From Parazoarcus communis SWub3 = DSM 12120 (lineage in GTDB: Bacteria; Pseudomonadota; Gammaproteobacteria; Burkholderiales; Rhodocyclaceae), in the NCBI RefSeq assembly GCF_003226565.1, contig NZ_QKOE01000001.1:496001-560000 (forward strand): a stretch of 64,000 bases of DNA, read 5' to 3'. Numbering within the stretch: position 1 is the stretch's first letter; each line of letters starts with the position of its first letter. Below are positions 45,488 through 54,001 of the stretch, one piece after another. A program made the position numbers and the translations under genes. Below the pieces are notes generated by a model. It had not been told where the DNA came from, searched no databases, and saw nothing but the letters and a program-made list of their open reading frames with translations.

Positions 45488-48436
45488 TCAGGCTCCGGCA
45501 ACGGCAGCGGTGGAACTGGGATTGCAGACGGCGGCGAGCACCTGAATCCAGGGCTGGGGCTCGGTGGTGAGGGTGTCTTCCACCCAGCGCCGGTAATCAT
45601 CAAAGACGCGGTGAATGTCACGGCTACGCTGTTCGAAGCGGCCGCGCTTGACGGTTTCGAGCTGTTTTTCGAGGTCGAGGCTGAGCTGCTCCAACTGGCG
45701 ACCCTGCAGGCGCTGCAAGTCGGCCAGCGTGCCTTCGAGGCGCTGGGCGAGCTCGACTGAGAAGGCAGCCTGCTGCTGGAGCATGTAAGCATGCATGGTG
45801 CGCACCGCAGCGGGCAAGGCGCTCTGCATGGCCTGGGTGGTGGCGGCAAGTTCCGGGGTGTGCCCGCGGTTGGGCAGGCCGCCCGCCTTGAGGCCGGCGC
45901 GGGCGATGAAGGTGTCGAAAGGCTCCAAGGTAAAAGCGCCCTGCCCCACGCGGCTGGCCACCTGCCACTCGACCAGCATGGGCTGGCCTTTGCGGTTGGG
46001 GATGAGGCTCATGAGGATGAAGGCCTGCTCACCCGGCGCAAGCTTGTGGCTTTGCAAGAGCGGCGCCCGGTGGCGGCCGAAGTGAGTAAGCACGCGGTCG
46101 CCCAGCCATTCGACGATGGGGTGCTGTGGCCACAGGTAGTGCAGCTTGGGCCAGGTGTCTTGCTCGGCACGCGCCTGCCGGGCTGCTTCGATGGCGTCTG
46201 CCATGCGCTTGGGGTCGGCGCACAGGGCGTAGTGGTCATTGTCGGCCTGGGCCTCGCGCGGCAACTGGCGCAGACGGTCCTGCAGGTCGAGCGGCGCGGT
46301 GAGCGCGATGAGGCGCTCGGTATCCTCGGCGTTCCATTGGCACAAGGTTTGCCCCTGGTTGAGCAGGGTCAGCGCGGTCTTGGCGTAATGGTAGTCGCTG
46401 TCGAAAAGCGAAGCCGGCTCGGCGATGTGGTCGAGGCTGCTGCCCGCGGCGCCTGTTGGCATCGCGTCCTCCGTGGCACCGCCGCCGAAGAGGGTCATCA
46501 GCCAGTCGCCGTCATTGCCGGTATCCGAAGCCGCCGCTTCGTCCATCGTGGCCTCCACCGCTTCCGGGCTGAGGCCCTCGGCCATGAAGTCGGCAACCTT
46601 CTCGGCTTCCTTGTCCGGGTCGAAGACGTTGAGGAAGGCGGACGGGTCGCCCAGGTTGAAGTTGGCCTGCTCGTCCTTCTTTTCGAGGATTTCCAGGATG
46701 CGCAGGTCGCCCTTGATTTTCTCGTTCACCGTCTCGGTGAACAGATAGACGATGTGCGGCTGATGCTTCTGGCCGTAGCGGTCGACCCGGCCATTGCGCT
46801 GCTGGAAGACCATCAGCGACCAGGGCAGGTCGAAGTGCACCAGGCGGTGGCAGAAATAGTGCAGGTTGAGTCCTTCGCTGGCGACATCCGAGCACAGCAG
46901 AATGCGCAGCGGGTCATCGAGGCGGCCGAAGCGCTCGACCAGCTCCTGCTGCTCGGTGTCGGCCATCTGGCCGTGCAGCACTTCGAGCTGGTTGGGCTTG
47001 AGCTTGAGGTCGGTGGTGAGGTGTTCGCGCAACCAGCGCAGGGTTTCGATGCGCTCGGAGAAGATGACCAGGCGGTCTTCGGCACTCTTCACCTCCCAGC
47101 CGAAGTCGGCCGACTGCAGGTGCTGCTTGAGGCGCTGGTATTTGCTGAACTGACTGGCCGCGGGGTCTGTGGCCAGCGGGACGAGCGTCTCTTCAAAATA
47201 CTGCAGCGCTTCGACCTCGCTCGCCTCCTCAGCGGTCGGGATGGCCTTCCCTTGCAGCAAGGCGATGCGCTTGCGGGTCGACTCCAGCGCCGCGGCCGGG
47301 CTGGAGAACAACGCTTTCTGCATCCCGATGCGCTGCAGCTCCTGCTGCTTGCCGGTCTTGTGCTCGCCACCCTGGGTGAAGGGAATCTCCAGCAGGGCGC
47401 GGTAAGCGGCTTCTTCCTGCGCGCTGGCAGGCGCCCGCAGGCAGTTGGTGATGCGCTCCTGGAAGTCGGCGCTGACCTGGTCGCGGATGTCTTTCTTGAA
47501 GCGGCGGATGACCAGCCCCTTGCTGCGGAAGTCGTCGGGTGTGTAGTCGTCCGGGTCAGAGATGGCGGTGGGGTCGAGCAGGCTCATCAGCGAAGCGAAG
47601 CTGCGCGCCGAACCGTCGTGCGGCGTGGCCGAGAGCAGCATCAGCGTGTCCGAGCGGGTGGCGAGCAGCCTGGCGAGCCGGGCACGGCGCGAGAGTCCAT
47701 TTTCACCCGCACGGGCGGCAACGTTGTGGCATTCGTCGATGACGATGATGTCCCACCAGGCGTTCTCGAGGTAGTTGCGGTACTCGAGGTTGCTCTTGAG
47801 GGTGTCGATGGAAATGATGCTGCGGTCGAAGTAGTTGAACGGGTTGTGGTTGGCCGGGATGCGGTTACGCACCCGCGCCAGACCCACCGAATCCAGGCGC
47901 ACCAGCGGGATGGAAAAGCGGCTCCACCACTCCTTCTGGAACTGGGTCAGCATGGCCTTTTGCGTGACCACCAGAATGCGCTTGCCCCTGCCCCGCTGAA
48001 TCAGCTCGGTGGCAAGCACGCCGGCTTCGAGCGTCTTGCCCAGACCAACCGAATCGGCAATCAGGATGCGCGAACGCGGCTGACGCAGGGCCTGCAGCGC
48101 AGGGTCGAGCTGGTAGGGCACCAGGTTCATGACCCCACGGTGACCGAGGTGCACCTTATCGTCGTTGGCGACGTTGCGCCGGCGCAGGCTCTCCAGATAC
48201 AGGAGGCTGGCGTTGTAGGCAGGGGTGTCGTCGGGTACGAGCTCGGTCTTCTCGGGGTCGAGAACAGCAATCTCGTCTTCAAGCGTGGTGAGGAACAGCG
48301 CTGACTGGCTGCGGACGAGTTCGGAGATGCCATCGCAGGTCAGGAGCCAGCCGCCATCGGTAGCGGGGTCGATGCGGCGGACAAGCCATTCTTCGTCGCG
48401 GATGACGACGCGGGAGCCGGGGGCATAGGGGAGCAT
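45488..48436 (-). CDS. SNF2-family helicase (DISARM DrmD-like)
   Basis: A 982-aa SF2/SNF2 ATPase and the first gene of the leftward operon. I chose ATG 48436 over the in-frame TTG at 48439. Walker A DSVGLGKTLEAG lies at about 129-140, the DEAH-type box is IVIDECHNVAA, SATPHDGSARSF is motif III, and QQRNGRVDRYGQ is motif VI. The C-terminal 400 residues are helical and family-specific. In class 1 DISARM the same pair drmD-drmMI lies together. A candidate operator (48489-48509) lies 53 bases upstream. Confidence 0.85.
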   Translation of the reverse strand: MLPYAPGSRVVIRDEEWLVRRIDPATDGGWLLTCDGISELVRSQSALFLTTLEDEIAVLDPEKTELVPDDTPAYNASLLYLESLRRRNVANDDKVHLGHRGVMNLVPYQLDPALQALRQPRSRILIADSVGLGKTLEAGVLATELIQRGRGKRILVVTQKAMLTQFQKEWWSRFSIPLVRLDSVGLARVRNRIPANHNPFNYFDRSIISIDTLKSNLEYRNYLENAWWDIIVIDECHNVAARAGENGLSRRARLARLLATRSDTLMLLSATPHDGSARSFASLMSLLDPTAISDPDDYTPDDFRSKGLVIRRFKKDIRDQVSADFQERITNCLRAPASAQEEAAYRALLEIPFTQGGEHKTGKQQELQRIGMQKALFSSPAAALESTRKRIALLQGKAIPTAEEASEVEALQYFEETLVPLATDPAASQFSKYQRLKQHLQSADFGWEVKSAEDRLVIFSERIETLRWLREHLTTDLKLKPNQLEVLHGQMADTEQQELVERFGRLDDPLRILLCSDVASEGLNLHYFCHRLVHFDLPWSLMVFQQRNGRVDRYGQKHQPHIVYLFTETVNEKIKGDLRILEILEKKDEQANFNLGDPSAFLNVFDPDKEAEKVADFMAEGLSPEAVEATMDEAAASDTGNDGDWLMTLFGGGATEDAMPTGAAGSSLDHIAEPASLFDSDYHYAKTALTLLNQGQTLCQWNAEDTERLIALTAPLDLQDRLRQLPREAQADNDHYALCADPKRMADAIEAARQARAEQDTWPKLHYLWPQHPIVEWLGDRVLTHFGRHRAPLLQSHKLAPGEQAFILMSLIPNRKGQPMLVEWQVASRVGQGAFTLEPFDTFIARAGLKAGGLPNRGHTPELAATTQAMQSALPAAVRTMHAYMLQQQAAFSVELAQRLEGTLADLQRLQGRQLEQLSLDLEKQLETVKRGRFEQRSRDIHRVFDDYRRWVEDTLTTEPQPWIQVLAAVCNPSSTAAVAGA

Positions 48437-48488
48437 CAATCAGTTCGCCGTTGTATGTGAGGTGCCTATCTGGATTCGCATGGATTAT

Positions 48489-48509
48489 GGCAGATGTAAC
48501 ATATCTGCC
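48489..48509. promoter_or_regulatory. Inverted repeat upstream of the defence operon
   Basis: Arms GGCAGAT and ATCTGCC flank the 7-base centre GTAACAT. It lies between the drmD-like gene and the divergent gene at 48632, where a repressor could control the whole operon. The WYL-type protein encoded at 52132 is a candidate ligand-responsive regulator, but that link is inference. Confidence 0.45.
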
Positions 48510-48631
48510 GACGCCCCATGGCGCTGGATGATTTTCACCCACCAGCAGCTCACCAGGTGAGCCAGTCATGCCTCATGATGGGTCAAACCAGCTCTCCTGA
48601 ATGCTGCACACACCACCAAGGAAATACGGAC

Positions 48632-49243
48632 ATGCCCTTGCAGAACCGCGTCAATCCAGAGGGAGCCATCTGCCACTCACCCGCCCGAGGAACGTTGATG
48701 GGCAACCGTGGCTGTTTGCATGATGGAAGACGGAACATTGTGGCGAACTCGAAGCGGGACGCCTGGGTGACTTGCCTCCTTGATTTCAAGGAACGCAAGC
48801 GACCCCTGATGCAACCCGGCCAGTACACCGAGCTCTTCTTCCTTGATGAAGCGACCGCCCTGGCGGCCGGCCACCGTCCCTGCGCGGAGTGCCGGCGAGA
48901 CCGCTACAAGGCCTTCCTCGCCGCCTGGCCCGAGAAGGGGGTGAAAGCGGGTGAGGTCGATGCTTGTCTGAAGCGTGAACGCAGCGATGGGCAGCGACCG
49001 CTACTGGGCGTTGACCAGCTCAGGACGTTGCCCGATGGCGTGCTGGTGAAGCACCTTTCAAGCGGCACCTTTTATCTGCTACTCGGCGGCGACGCTTATG
49101 CCTGGTCCTTTTCGGGCTACGGGGCACGACAACCACTCCCGACGCTCAGTGGCCAGTTCCGGGTGCTGACACCAGCCAGCACAGTCGCAGCAATGAAGAA
49201 CGGCTACCGTCCGGACATTCATCCTTCCGCAGTTTCCAGATAG
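48632..49243 (+). CDS. Ada-like zinc-binding-motif protein
   Basis: A 203-aa protein starting at ATG 48632. The segment FFLDEATALAAGHRPCAECRRDRYKAFLAAW resembles the Ada zinc-site signature (aGyRPCxxC), and two further cysteines occur in ICHSPARGTLMGNRGCLH. No methyltransferase or AraC domain is present. The rest is beta-rich (GTFYLLLGGDAYAWSFSGYG). DNA-damage sensing is possible, but function is unknown. It diverges from the defence operon and is followed 22 bases later by a HugZ-like gene. Confidence 0.5.
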   Translation: MPLQNRVNPEGAICHSPARGTLMGNRGCLHDGRRNIVANSKRDAWVTCLLDFKERKRPLMQPGQYTELFFLDEATALAAGHRPCAECRRDRYKAFLAAWPEKGVKAGEVDACLKRERSDGQRPLLGVDQLRTLPDGVLVKHLSSGTFYLLLGGDAYAWSFSGYGARQPLPTLSGQFRVLTPASTVAAMKNGYRPDIHPSAVSR

Positions 49244-49265
49244 CGGCATCACTGGATGACATCGC

Positions 49266-49916
49266 ATGAAACTCTTGCCCGAACCCCCTCTCACCCTTCT
49301 TCACCTCTGCGGCTACGGCACGCTGGCGACGCATTCGATTGCACTCCCCGGCTACCCCTTCGCCACTGTCATCCCCTATGCGCTGGATGCCGCCCACAAC
49401 CCGGTGCTGTGCATCAGCGCGCTGGCCGAACACACCAAGAACGTGCTGGCCGACCCGCGGGTGAGCCTGTCAGTCGTGCAGCCGGGCGCAGACGACGTGC
49501 AGGACACCGCCCGCCTGACGTTGGTGGCCGACGCCGAACGCTTCGAACCGAACGAGGCCTTGAGGGCGCGTTACCTGCGTTACCTACCCAAAACTGAAGA
49601 CTTGCTCGCACTGGATTTCATGTTCTTCCGCCTGCGGCCCAAGCGAATTCGCTACATCGGTGGCGTCGGGCGTATGGGCTGGGTCGAGGAAGCCGACTGG
49701 GCTGCCCTGCCTATGCTTTCCACCGAGCTGGAGGAGCAGTTCCTCAAGGACACGCGCTCGCAGCTGAGTGTCCAGGTGAAACTTCTCGGTGCGGACTGTT
49801 TTGGCATCGACTATGAGGTGAAGGGAGAACGGCACCGGCAGCGCTTTCCGGACGCACCGCTCACCGCAGAACGCTTTGCCACCGCGGCACCCCGGTTTGC
49901 TGCGGAGCTGTGTTGA
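49266..49916 (+). CDS. HugZ-like pyridoxamine-phosphate-oxidase-fold protein
   Basis: A 216-aa protein with a split-barrel FMN-binding type N-terminus (GTLATHSIALPGYPFATVIPYALD, then LISAL-like AEHTKNVLADPRVSLSV) and the HugZ-type C-terminal region (FYRLRPKRIRYIGGVGRMGW-like). The family degrades or binds haem, or oxidises flavin substrates. Length is typical. Its link to the defence genes is positional only. The CDS contains one GTTACC-N3-GTTACC repeat. Confidence 0.7.
   Translation: MKLLPEPPLTLLHLCGYGTLATHSIALPGYPFATVIPYALDAAHNPVLCISALAEHTKNVLADPRVSLSVVQPGADDVQDTARLTLVADAERFEPNEALRARYLRYLPKTEDLLALDFMFFRLRPKRIRYIGGVGRMGWVEEADWAALPMLSTELEEQFLKDTRSQLSVQVKLLGADCFGIDYEVKGERHRQRFPDAPLTAERFATAAPRFAAELC
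49570..49584 (+). repeat. GTTACC-N3-GTTACC repeat, copy 4
   Basis: GTTACC-TGC-GTTACC, within the HugZ-like coding sequence (RYLRYL). Confidence 0.65.
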
Positions 49917-49933
49917 GGAAGGACGACAAGACA

Positions 49934-49956
49934 GAGGCGGCCACATGGGCCGCCTC
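49934..49956. terminator. Bidirectional hairpin between convergent genes
   Basis: GAGGCGGCC and GGCCGCCTC form a perfect 9-bp stem with a 5-base loop. It lies 17 bases after the HugZ-like gene and 17 bases after the stop of the convergent exonuclease gene. There is no T-run on the plus side. Confidence 0.5.
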
Positions 49957-49972
49957 CGGAATCAGTTCTGTT

Positions 49973-50905
49973 TCAAATCACACGTTCTTCCCTGATACCC
50001 GGACGGTCACTGAACCGAACCCGTGCATCAAGCACCTCCACCGATATCTTTGCCGGCCGCTTGGGATAGGCCAACAGCTTCAGCCGCTGCAGCTCTTCCT
50101 CCAGTGCGCCCTCACTGGTTTCAAGGTTCCAGCATCGCATGACCGCATCCCAGCGGTAACCCACAGCCTTCATATCGTCCTTCACCTCGAAGGGCGAGTT
50201 CACCGCCCAGATGCGGTAGCTCTTCTGTGTTGAAGCGCGGAGGAGTTGCCGCATGGCCACGCCGCCTGCCTTCTCCAGCGGGCGCTGAAGCACCTCCAGC
50301 AACGCCAGGCAGTCGGCCTCGGCCCTGTGCGCCTCGTGGAAGTAGCCGCACTGCATCAGGATGTAGTCGAGCTTCTGCGAGCCAAAGCCCTCTTCATACC
50401 AGGCGACATCCTTCACCGAACACGCCCAGGGCAGTCCGGCAAAGACAGGCAGCCGCTTCTCCAGGAAACGCCGGTCGAAGCTCGCGTTGTGGGCGATGAC
50501 AAGCCCAACATTCTTGAGCAACGCCTCCACCCGCAGGTCGTCGATACGCTGACCGGCCACCATTGCGTCAGTGATGCCATGCACCCGGGTCGTCTCCGGT
50601 GGTATCGGGCCACGGGGTTCTTCCAAACTGCCGTAGCTCTCCAGTACCTCGAATGCCAGCCCTGACTGTGCCCCAACCGCCACGACAACAAGCCCGAGCT
50701 CGATGATTTCGTCCCGGTCCGCATTCATGCCGGTCGTCTCGGTGTCGACGATGGCCACCTGCACGACCCCTTCTTCGCCATCCCAGACGCCAAAACTGCG
50801 CCGGGGCTGAAGACGGCGCAGCACCTTGTAGTCGGGATGCTGCTCCACCTCACGCGCCAGTTGCTCGATGGCATCGGTATTTCTCATCACATTCACCTTG
50901 TTCAT
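49973..50905 (-). CDS. DnaQ-like 3'-5' exonuclease with DUF5710-like tail
   Basis: A 310-aa protein. DEDDh motifs are visible: VAIVDTETTGMNADRDEIIELG (Exo I), VIAHNASFDRRFLE (Exo II), and HRAEADCLALLEVL (Exo III with His-x4-Asp). The C-terminal part IWAVNSPFEVKDDMKAVGYRWDAVMRCWNL resembles DUF5710, which occurs with nucleic-acid processing proteins. It could trim DNA for the element or for defence. A GGTCGCTATACC element lies 20 bases upstream of the start, linking it to the element regulon. Confidence 0.8.
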   Translation of the reverse strand: MNKVNVMRNTDAIEQLAREVEQHPDYKVLRRLQPRRSFGVWDGEEGVVQVAIVDTETTGMNADRDEIIELGLVVVAVGAQSGLAFEVLESYGSLEEPRGPIPPETTRVHGITDAMVAGQRIDDLRVEALLKNVGLVIAHNASFDRRFLEKRLPVFAGLPWACSVKDVAWYEEGFGSQKLDYILMQCGYFHEAHRAEADCLALLEVLQRPLEKAGGVAMRQLLRASTQKSYRIWAVNSPFEVKDDMKAVGYRWDAVMRCWNLETSEGALEEELQRLKLLAYPKRPAKISVEVLDARVRFSDRPGIREERVI

Positions 50906-50925
50906 CCTCTTGTGACCTGGAGCCA

Positions 50926-50937
50926 GGTATAGCGACC
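50926..50937 (-). promoter_or_regulatory. GTCGCTATACG-type element, exonuclease gene
   Basis: On the minus strand it reads GGTCGCTATACC, 20 bases upstream of the exonuclease start. The TATACC part fits a -10 element. Confidence 0.5.
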
Positions 50938-51035
50938 GGCCACCTGCTGCGATAATGCGGCTGCTCTAGCTCGCGTAGTGAGCCACTACCCTCTGCACAA
51001 TGGCACTACCTTGACCCAGCACGTGGAGGCCCGCC

Positions 51036-51320
51036 ATGTTCGACCTGCCCATGACTCATCATGCCACCCGCCGCCTGCAGCAGCGCGGCATCCCCGAGGA
51101 CGTTCTGCCCTTGCTGATGCGTTATGGCGCGCATGAGTACGACAAGCGTGGCGCGCGCGTGGTGTATCTGACGCACAAGAGTCGCCAACGCCTGCGCAGG
51201 ATGCTGGGAGCCGAAACGTATGGTCGGCTTGAGCCCGCGCTCGATGTGTATGCGGTCGTCGACACCGACGGCGCCGTCGTGACGGTCGGCCATCGCACGC
51301 ATCGCATCAACCGCAACTGA
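51036..51320 (+). CDS. DUF4258-like small protein
   Basis: A 94-aa basic protein. The segments HHATRRLQQRGIPEDVLPLLMRYG and VYLTHKSRQRLRRML, then the C-terminal VVDTDGAVVTVGHRTHRI, fit DUF4258, a small fold related to RelE-type or BrnT-type proteins. It is followed 13 bases later by an ADP-ribosylglycohydrolase, so the two may form a functional pair. No toxin activity is proved. Confidence 0.55.
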   Translation: MFDLPMTHHATRRLQQRGIPEDVLPLLMRYGAHEYDKRGARVVYLTHKSRQRLRRMLGAETYGRLEPALDVYAVVDTDGAVVTVGHRTHRINRN

Positions 51321-51333
51321 AGGAGCGCCCACC

Positions 51334-52113
51334 ATGCTTGGAGCAGTGATTGGAGACATCGTCGGGTCGGTCTACGAGTTCCAGAATGACCGACGGAAAA
51401 ACTTCGGCCCGCTCTTTCATCCGAAGGCCTTCTTCACCGACGACTCCATCTGCACGTTGGCCGTCGCGGATGCGCTGGTCAATGAGCGCCACGCGGGTGA
51501 GGCGCTGAAGGACTGGGGGCTGCGCTACTGGGAGGTTGGCGGCTGGGGCGGGATGTTCTCGCGCTGGCTGCAGTCACCGGGGCTGGAACCCTATAACAGC
51601 TACGGCAATGGCGCGGCAATGCGAGTGTCACCCGCTGGACTATTGGCCCGCTCGGTGGATGAGGTCTCTGTCCTGTCGAAACAGGTAACGGAGGTAACGC
51701 ACAATCACCCAGAAGGTCTCAAGGGAGCCGAGGCCACCGCACTGGCCATCTTCCTGGCACGCCACCGGGTCACGCCGCAGAACATCAAGGTCGCCATCAC
51801 CGAGCGCTTCGGTTACGACCTTGAGCGCACGCCAGACGACATCCGGCCGACCTACCGCTTCAACGAAACCTGCCAGGAGACGGTGCCGCAGGCCTTGGTG
51901 TGTGTGCTGACCGCCACCGACTTCGAAGACGCCATTCGCAACGCGATTTCCATCGGCGGTGACAGCGACACGGTGGCTGCCATTGCCGGGGGTGTGGCCG
52001 AAGCGCTGTTCGGCATCCCGGATGAGATTGCCGACCGCGGTTGGACTTATCTGCACAAGGACATGCGCGAGACGATGACGCTGCTGTATCGCAAAGCCGG
52101 TATGCTTCTGTGA
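51334..52113 (+). CDS. ADP-ribosylglycohydrolase
   Basis: A 259-aa DraG/ARH-like enzyme that removes ADP-ribose. The first metal site is in MLGAVIGDIVGS and FTDDSICTLAVADAL; the second is the C-terminal SIGGDSDTVAAIAGGVAEALFG. Length is normal. It sits between a DUF4258-like gene and a WYL regulator and may reverse ADP-ribosylation made by a toxin or phage effector. The CDS contains a reverse-oriented GTTACC-N3-GTTACC repeat. Confidence 0.88.
   Translation: MLGAVIGDIVGSVYEFQNDRRKNFGPLFHPKAFFTDDSICTLAVADALVNERHAGEALKDWGLRYWEVGGWGGMFSRWLQSPGLEPYNSYGNGAAMRVSPAGLLARSVDEVSVLSKQVTEVTHNHPEGLKGAEATALAIFLARHRVTPQNIKVAITERFGYDLERTPDDIRPTYRFNETCQETVPQALVCVLTATDFEDAIRNAISIGGDSDTVAAIAGGVAEALFGIPDEIADRGWTYLHKDMRETMTLLYRKAGMLL
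51684..51698 (-). repeat. GTTACC-N3-GTTACC repeat, copy 5 (reverse)
   Basis: GGTAAC-GGA-GGTAAC on the plus strand, within the ADP-ribosylglycohydrolase coding sequence. Confidence 0.65.
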
Positions 52114-52131
52114 TGATTCGCGAGGACACGC

Positions 52132-53097
52132 ATGGACCGCACCGAACGCTTCTATCACATCGACCGTTTGCTCAATGAACGCCGGGTTGTACCGGTGCAA
52201 GCCTTCCTGGACGAGTTGGAGGTGTCACTGGCCACCTTCAAACGCGACCTGGAGTACCTCCGAGAACGTTTCAATGCGCCTATCGTGTGGGACCGTGATG
52301 CGGGCGGCTACCGGTTCGATGCCCCCGCCTCCGGTCCGCGTTATGAACTGCCAGGCCTTTGGTTCAACGCGTCCGAAGTCATCGCCCTGCTGACCATGCG
52401 GCAGATGCTGAAGAACCTGGAGCCGGGACTTCTTTCTGCGCACGTTGAGCCATTGCTTACCCGCCTGCGTGCCATCCTCGGCGAAGGCGAGCTGCCCATC
52501 GAGGATATCGACAAACGCATCCGCTTCCACCGCCAGGCCGGACGCACCCACGATTCCCAGCACTTTGCCCCAATCGCGACCGCCGTTCTGCAGCGTCGGC
52601 GGCTTACCATCGACCATTATGTGCGGGCACGGGACGAGACCGTCACCCGGGAAGTCTCCCCGCAGCGGCTCACCTTCTACCGCGAGGCCTGGTATCTGGA
52701 CGCCTGGTGTCACTTGCGCAATGAGCTGCGCAGCTTCGCGCTGGATGCCATCCGCAGCGTGACCCTCTCGACCGAGAAAGCCAAGGAAGCGAGCGACAAG
52801 GACATTGCCCGGGTCCTCGACGGTGGCTACGGCATCTTCTCAGGCAAGCAGGTGGAGTGGGCCGAGTTGGAGTTCACTTCTGAACAGGCACGCTGGGTGA
52901 GCAAGGAAGTGTGGCACCCCGACCAGAAAGGTCAGGTGCTGGACGATGGCCGATATCGGCTGCAGGTGCCCTTCAGCAATCCGACCGAACTGGCAATGGA
53001 CATCATGCGGCATGTGCCAGCGGTGAAAGTGATTGCGCCACAGAGCCTGCGGGAGCGCATCCGGGGGCTGCTGGAGCAGGGTTTGTCGTCGGTTTAG
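52132..53097 (+). CDS. WYL-domain transcriptional regulator
   Basis: A 321-aa protein with N-terminal winged helix (MDRTERFYHIDRLLNERRVV, ATFKRDLEYLRERF) and a WYL domain (residues about 150-220) containing the literal REAWYLDAWCHL. WYL proteins such as BrxR and CapW sense nucleic acids or nucleotides and often repress defence genes. It starts 18 bases after the ADP-ribosylglycohydrolase. It could control that pair or the large operon. Confidence 0.85.
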   Translation: MDRTERFYHIDRLLNERRVVPVQAFLDELEVSLATFKRDLEYLRERFNAPIVWDRDAGGYRFDAPASGPRYELPGLWFNASEVIALLTMRQMLKNLEPGLLSAHVEPLLTRLRAILGEGELPIEDIDKRIRFHRQAGRTHDSQHFAPIATAVLQRRRLTIDHYVRARDETVTREVSPQRLTFYREAWYLDAWCHLRNELRSFALDAIRSVTLSTEKAKEASDKDIARVLDGGYGIFSGKQVEWAELEFTSEQARWVSKEVWHPDQKGQVLDDGRYRLQVPFSNPTELAMDIMRHVPAVKVIAPQSLRERIRGLLEQGLSSV

Positions 53098-53139
53098 CGT
53101 CGCTGGACAACACAGGACACCGACTCCCCGCTCAAAATG

Positions 53140-53178
53140 GTTTGCAAATTGCACCTAAATTAGGTACTTTTTGCAAAC
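53140..53178. promoter_or_regulatory. Nested inverted-repeat operator of the AbiE pair
   Basis: Outer arms GTTTGCAAA (53140-53148) and TTTGCAAAC (53170-53178) enclose the 13-bp palindrome ACCTAAATTAGGT (53153-53165). It lies 10 bases ahead of abiEi. AbiEi antitoxins repress their own promoters by binding inverted repeats. Confidence 0.7.
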
Positions 53179-53188
53179 ATACTGAACA

Positions 53189-54001
53189 ATGCCCGCTATT
53201 GACTCTACCCTCTCTCCCACCCGCGCTCACGGAGTGGTATCCCGTCTGCTGGACGAGTTCCAAGGGCGAGGTCGCCTTGTCGCCAGTCAGCCCGAACTGG
53301 TGGCCTTGAGCGGGCTGACCACCTTGGCCGTCAAGCGTCAGTTAGAACACTTGGCCGACAGAGTGGTTCGACTACCGGGTCGCCCCAGTTGCTATCTCGT
53401 CGTTCCCCCTGAGTACCGACTGCGAGGCGCCCCACCTATCGCCTATTGGCTCGCCGACTACTGTCGGCTGCGCCAGCAGCCCTATTATGTTGGCCTGCTG
53501 TCTGCCGCAGCCCTGCACGGCTCTGCCCAACAGGCGGTGCAGGTCACACAAGTCATGACAACTGTGCCGACGCGCGCACTCGATGTCGGCAACCTACACA
53601 TCGAATTCCACGTAAAGCAGCGCCTACTCGACACTCCGTTATCCACAATCAAGGGGCTAGCGGCGCCGCTTGCGGTGAGCAGCCCCGAAGCGACCGCCCT
53701 GGACTTGCTGGCGTTCCAGCACTGCGTTGGCGGTGTCGCACGAGCGGCTGAAGTTATCGCAGGCCTACTGCCGGTGATGACCGTCGAAGGGTGGCGCCGC
53801 GCCTTGCCGCTTGCTCCTGTGGTCGTGCGACAGAGAATGGGCTACGTCCTCGACACCCTTAGTGCAAACCGGTTCGCCAAGCTCATCCAGACCAGCTTGC
53901 CGTCAAAGTTGCGAACCGTGCTTTTGCAGACCGCTACGCCCACGATGGGCTCGTGCGGGCAACAACCCTGGCAAGTTGATGACAATATAGGACTGAAATG
54001 A
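53189..54001 (+). CDS. abiEi: AbiEi-type antitoxin
   Basis: A 270-aa type IV antitoxin of the AbiE family. It has an N-terminal winged-helix region (SRLLDEFQGRGRLVASQPELVAL) and the conserved YYVGLLSAAALHG segment followed by a C-terminal antitoxin domain. It should autorepress the operon through the upstream inverted repeats and counter the toxin without direct binding. The stop overlaps the toxin start (ATGA). Confidence 0.82.
   Translation: MPAIDSTLSPTRAHGVVSRLLDEFQGRGRLVASQPELVALSGLTTLAVKRQLEHLADRVVRLPGRPSCYLVVPPEYRLRGAPPIAYWLADYCRLRQQPYYVGLLSAAALHGSAQQAVQVTQVMTTVPTRALDVGNLHIEFHVKQRLLDTPLSTIKGLAAPLAVSSPEATALDLLAFQHCVGGVARAAEVIAGLLPVMTVEGWRRALPLAPVVVRQRMGYVLDTLSANRFAKLIQTSLPSKLRTVLLQTATPTMGSCGQQPWQVDDNIGLK

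Noticed and set aside
22961-48436. BREX or classical DISARM operon
   Set aside because: No brxA/brxL/pglZ genes and no separate drmA, drmB or PLD-type drmC are present, so a standard label would mislead.
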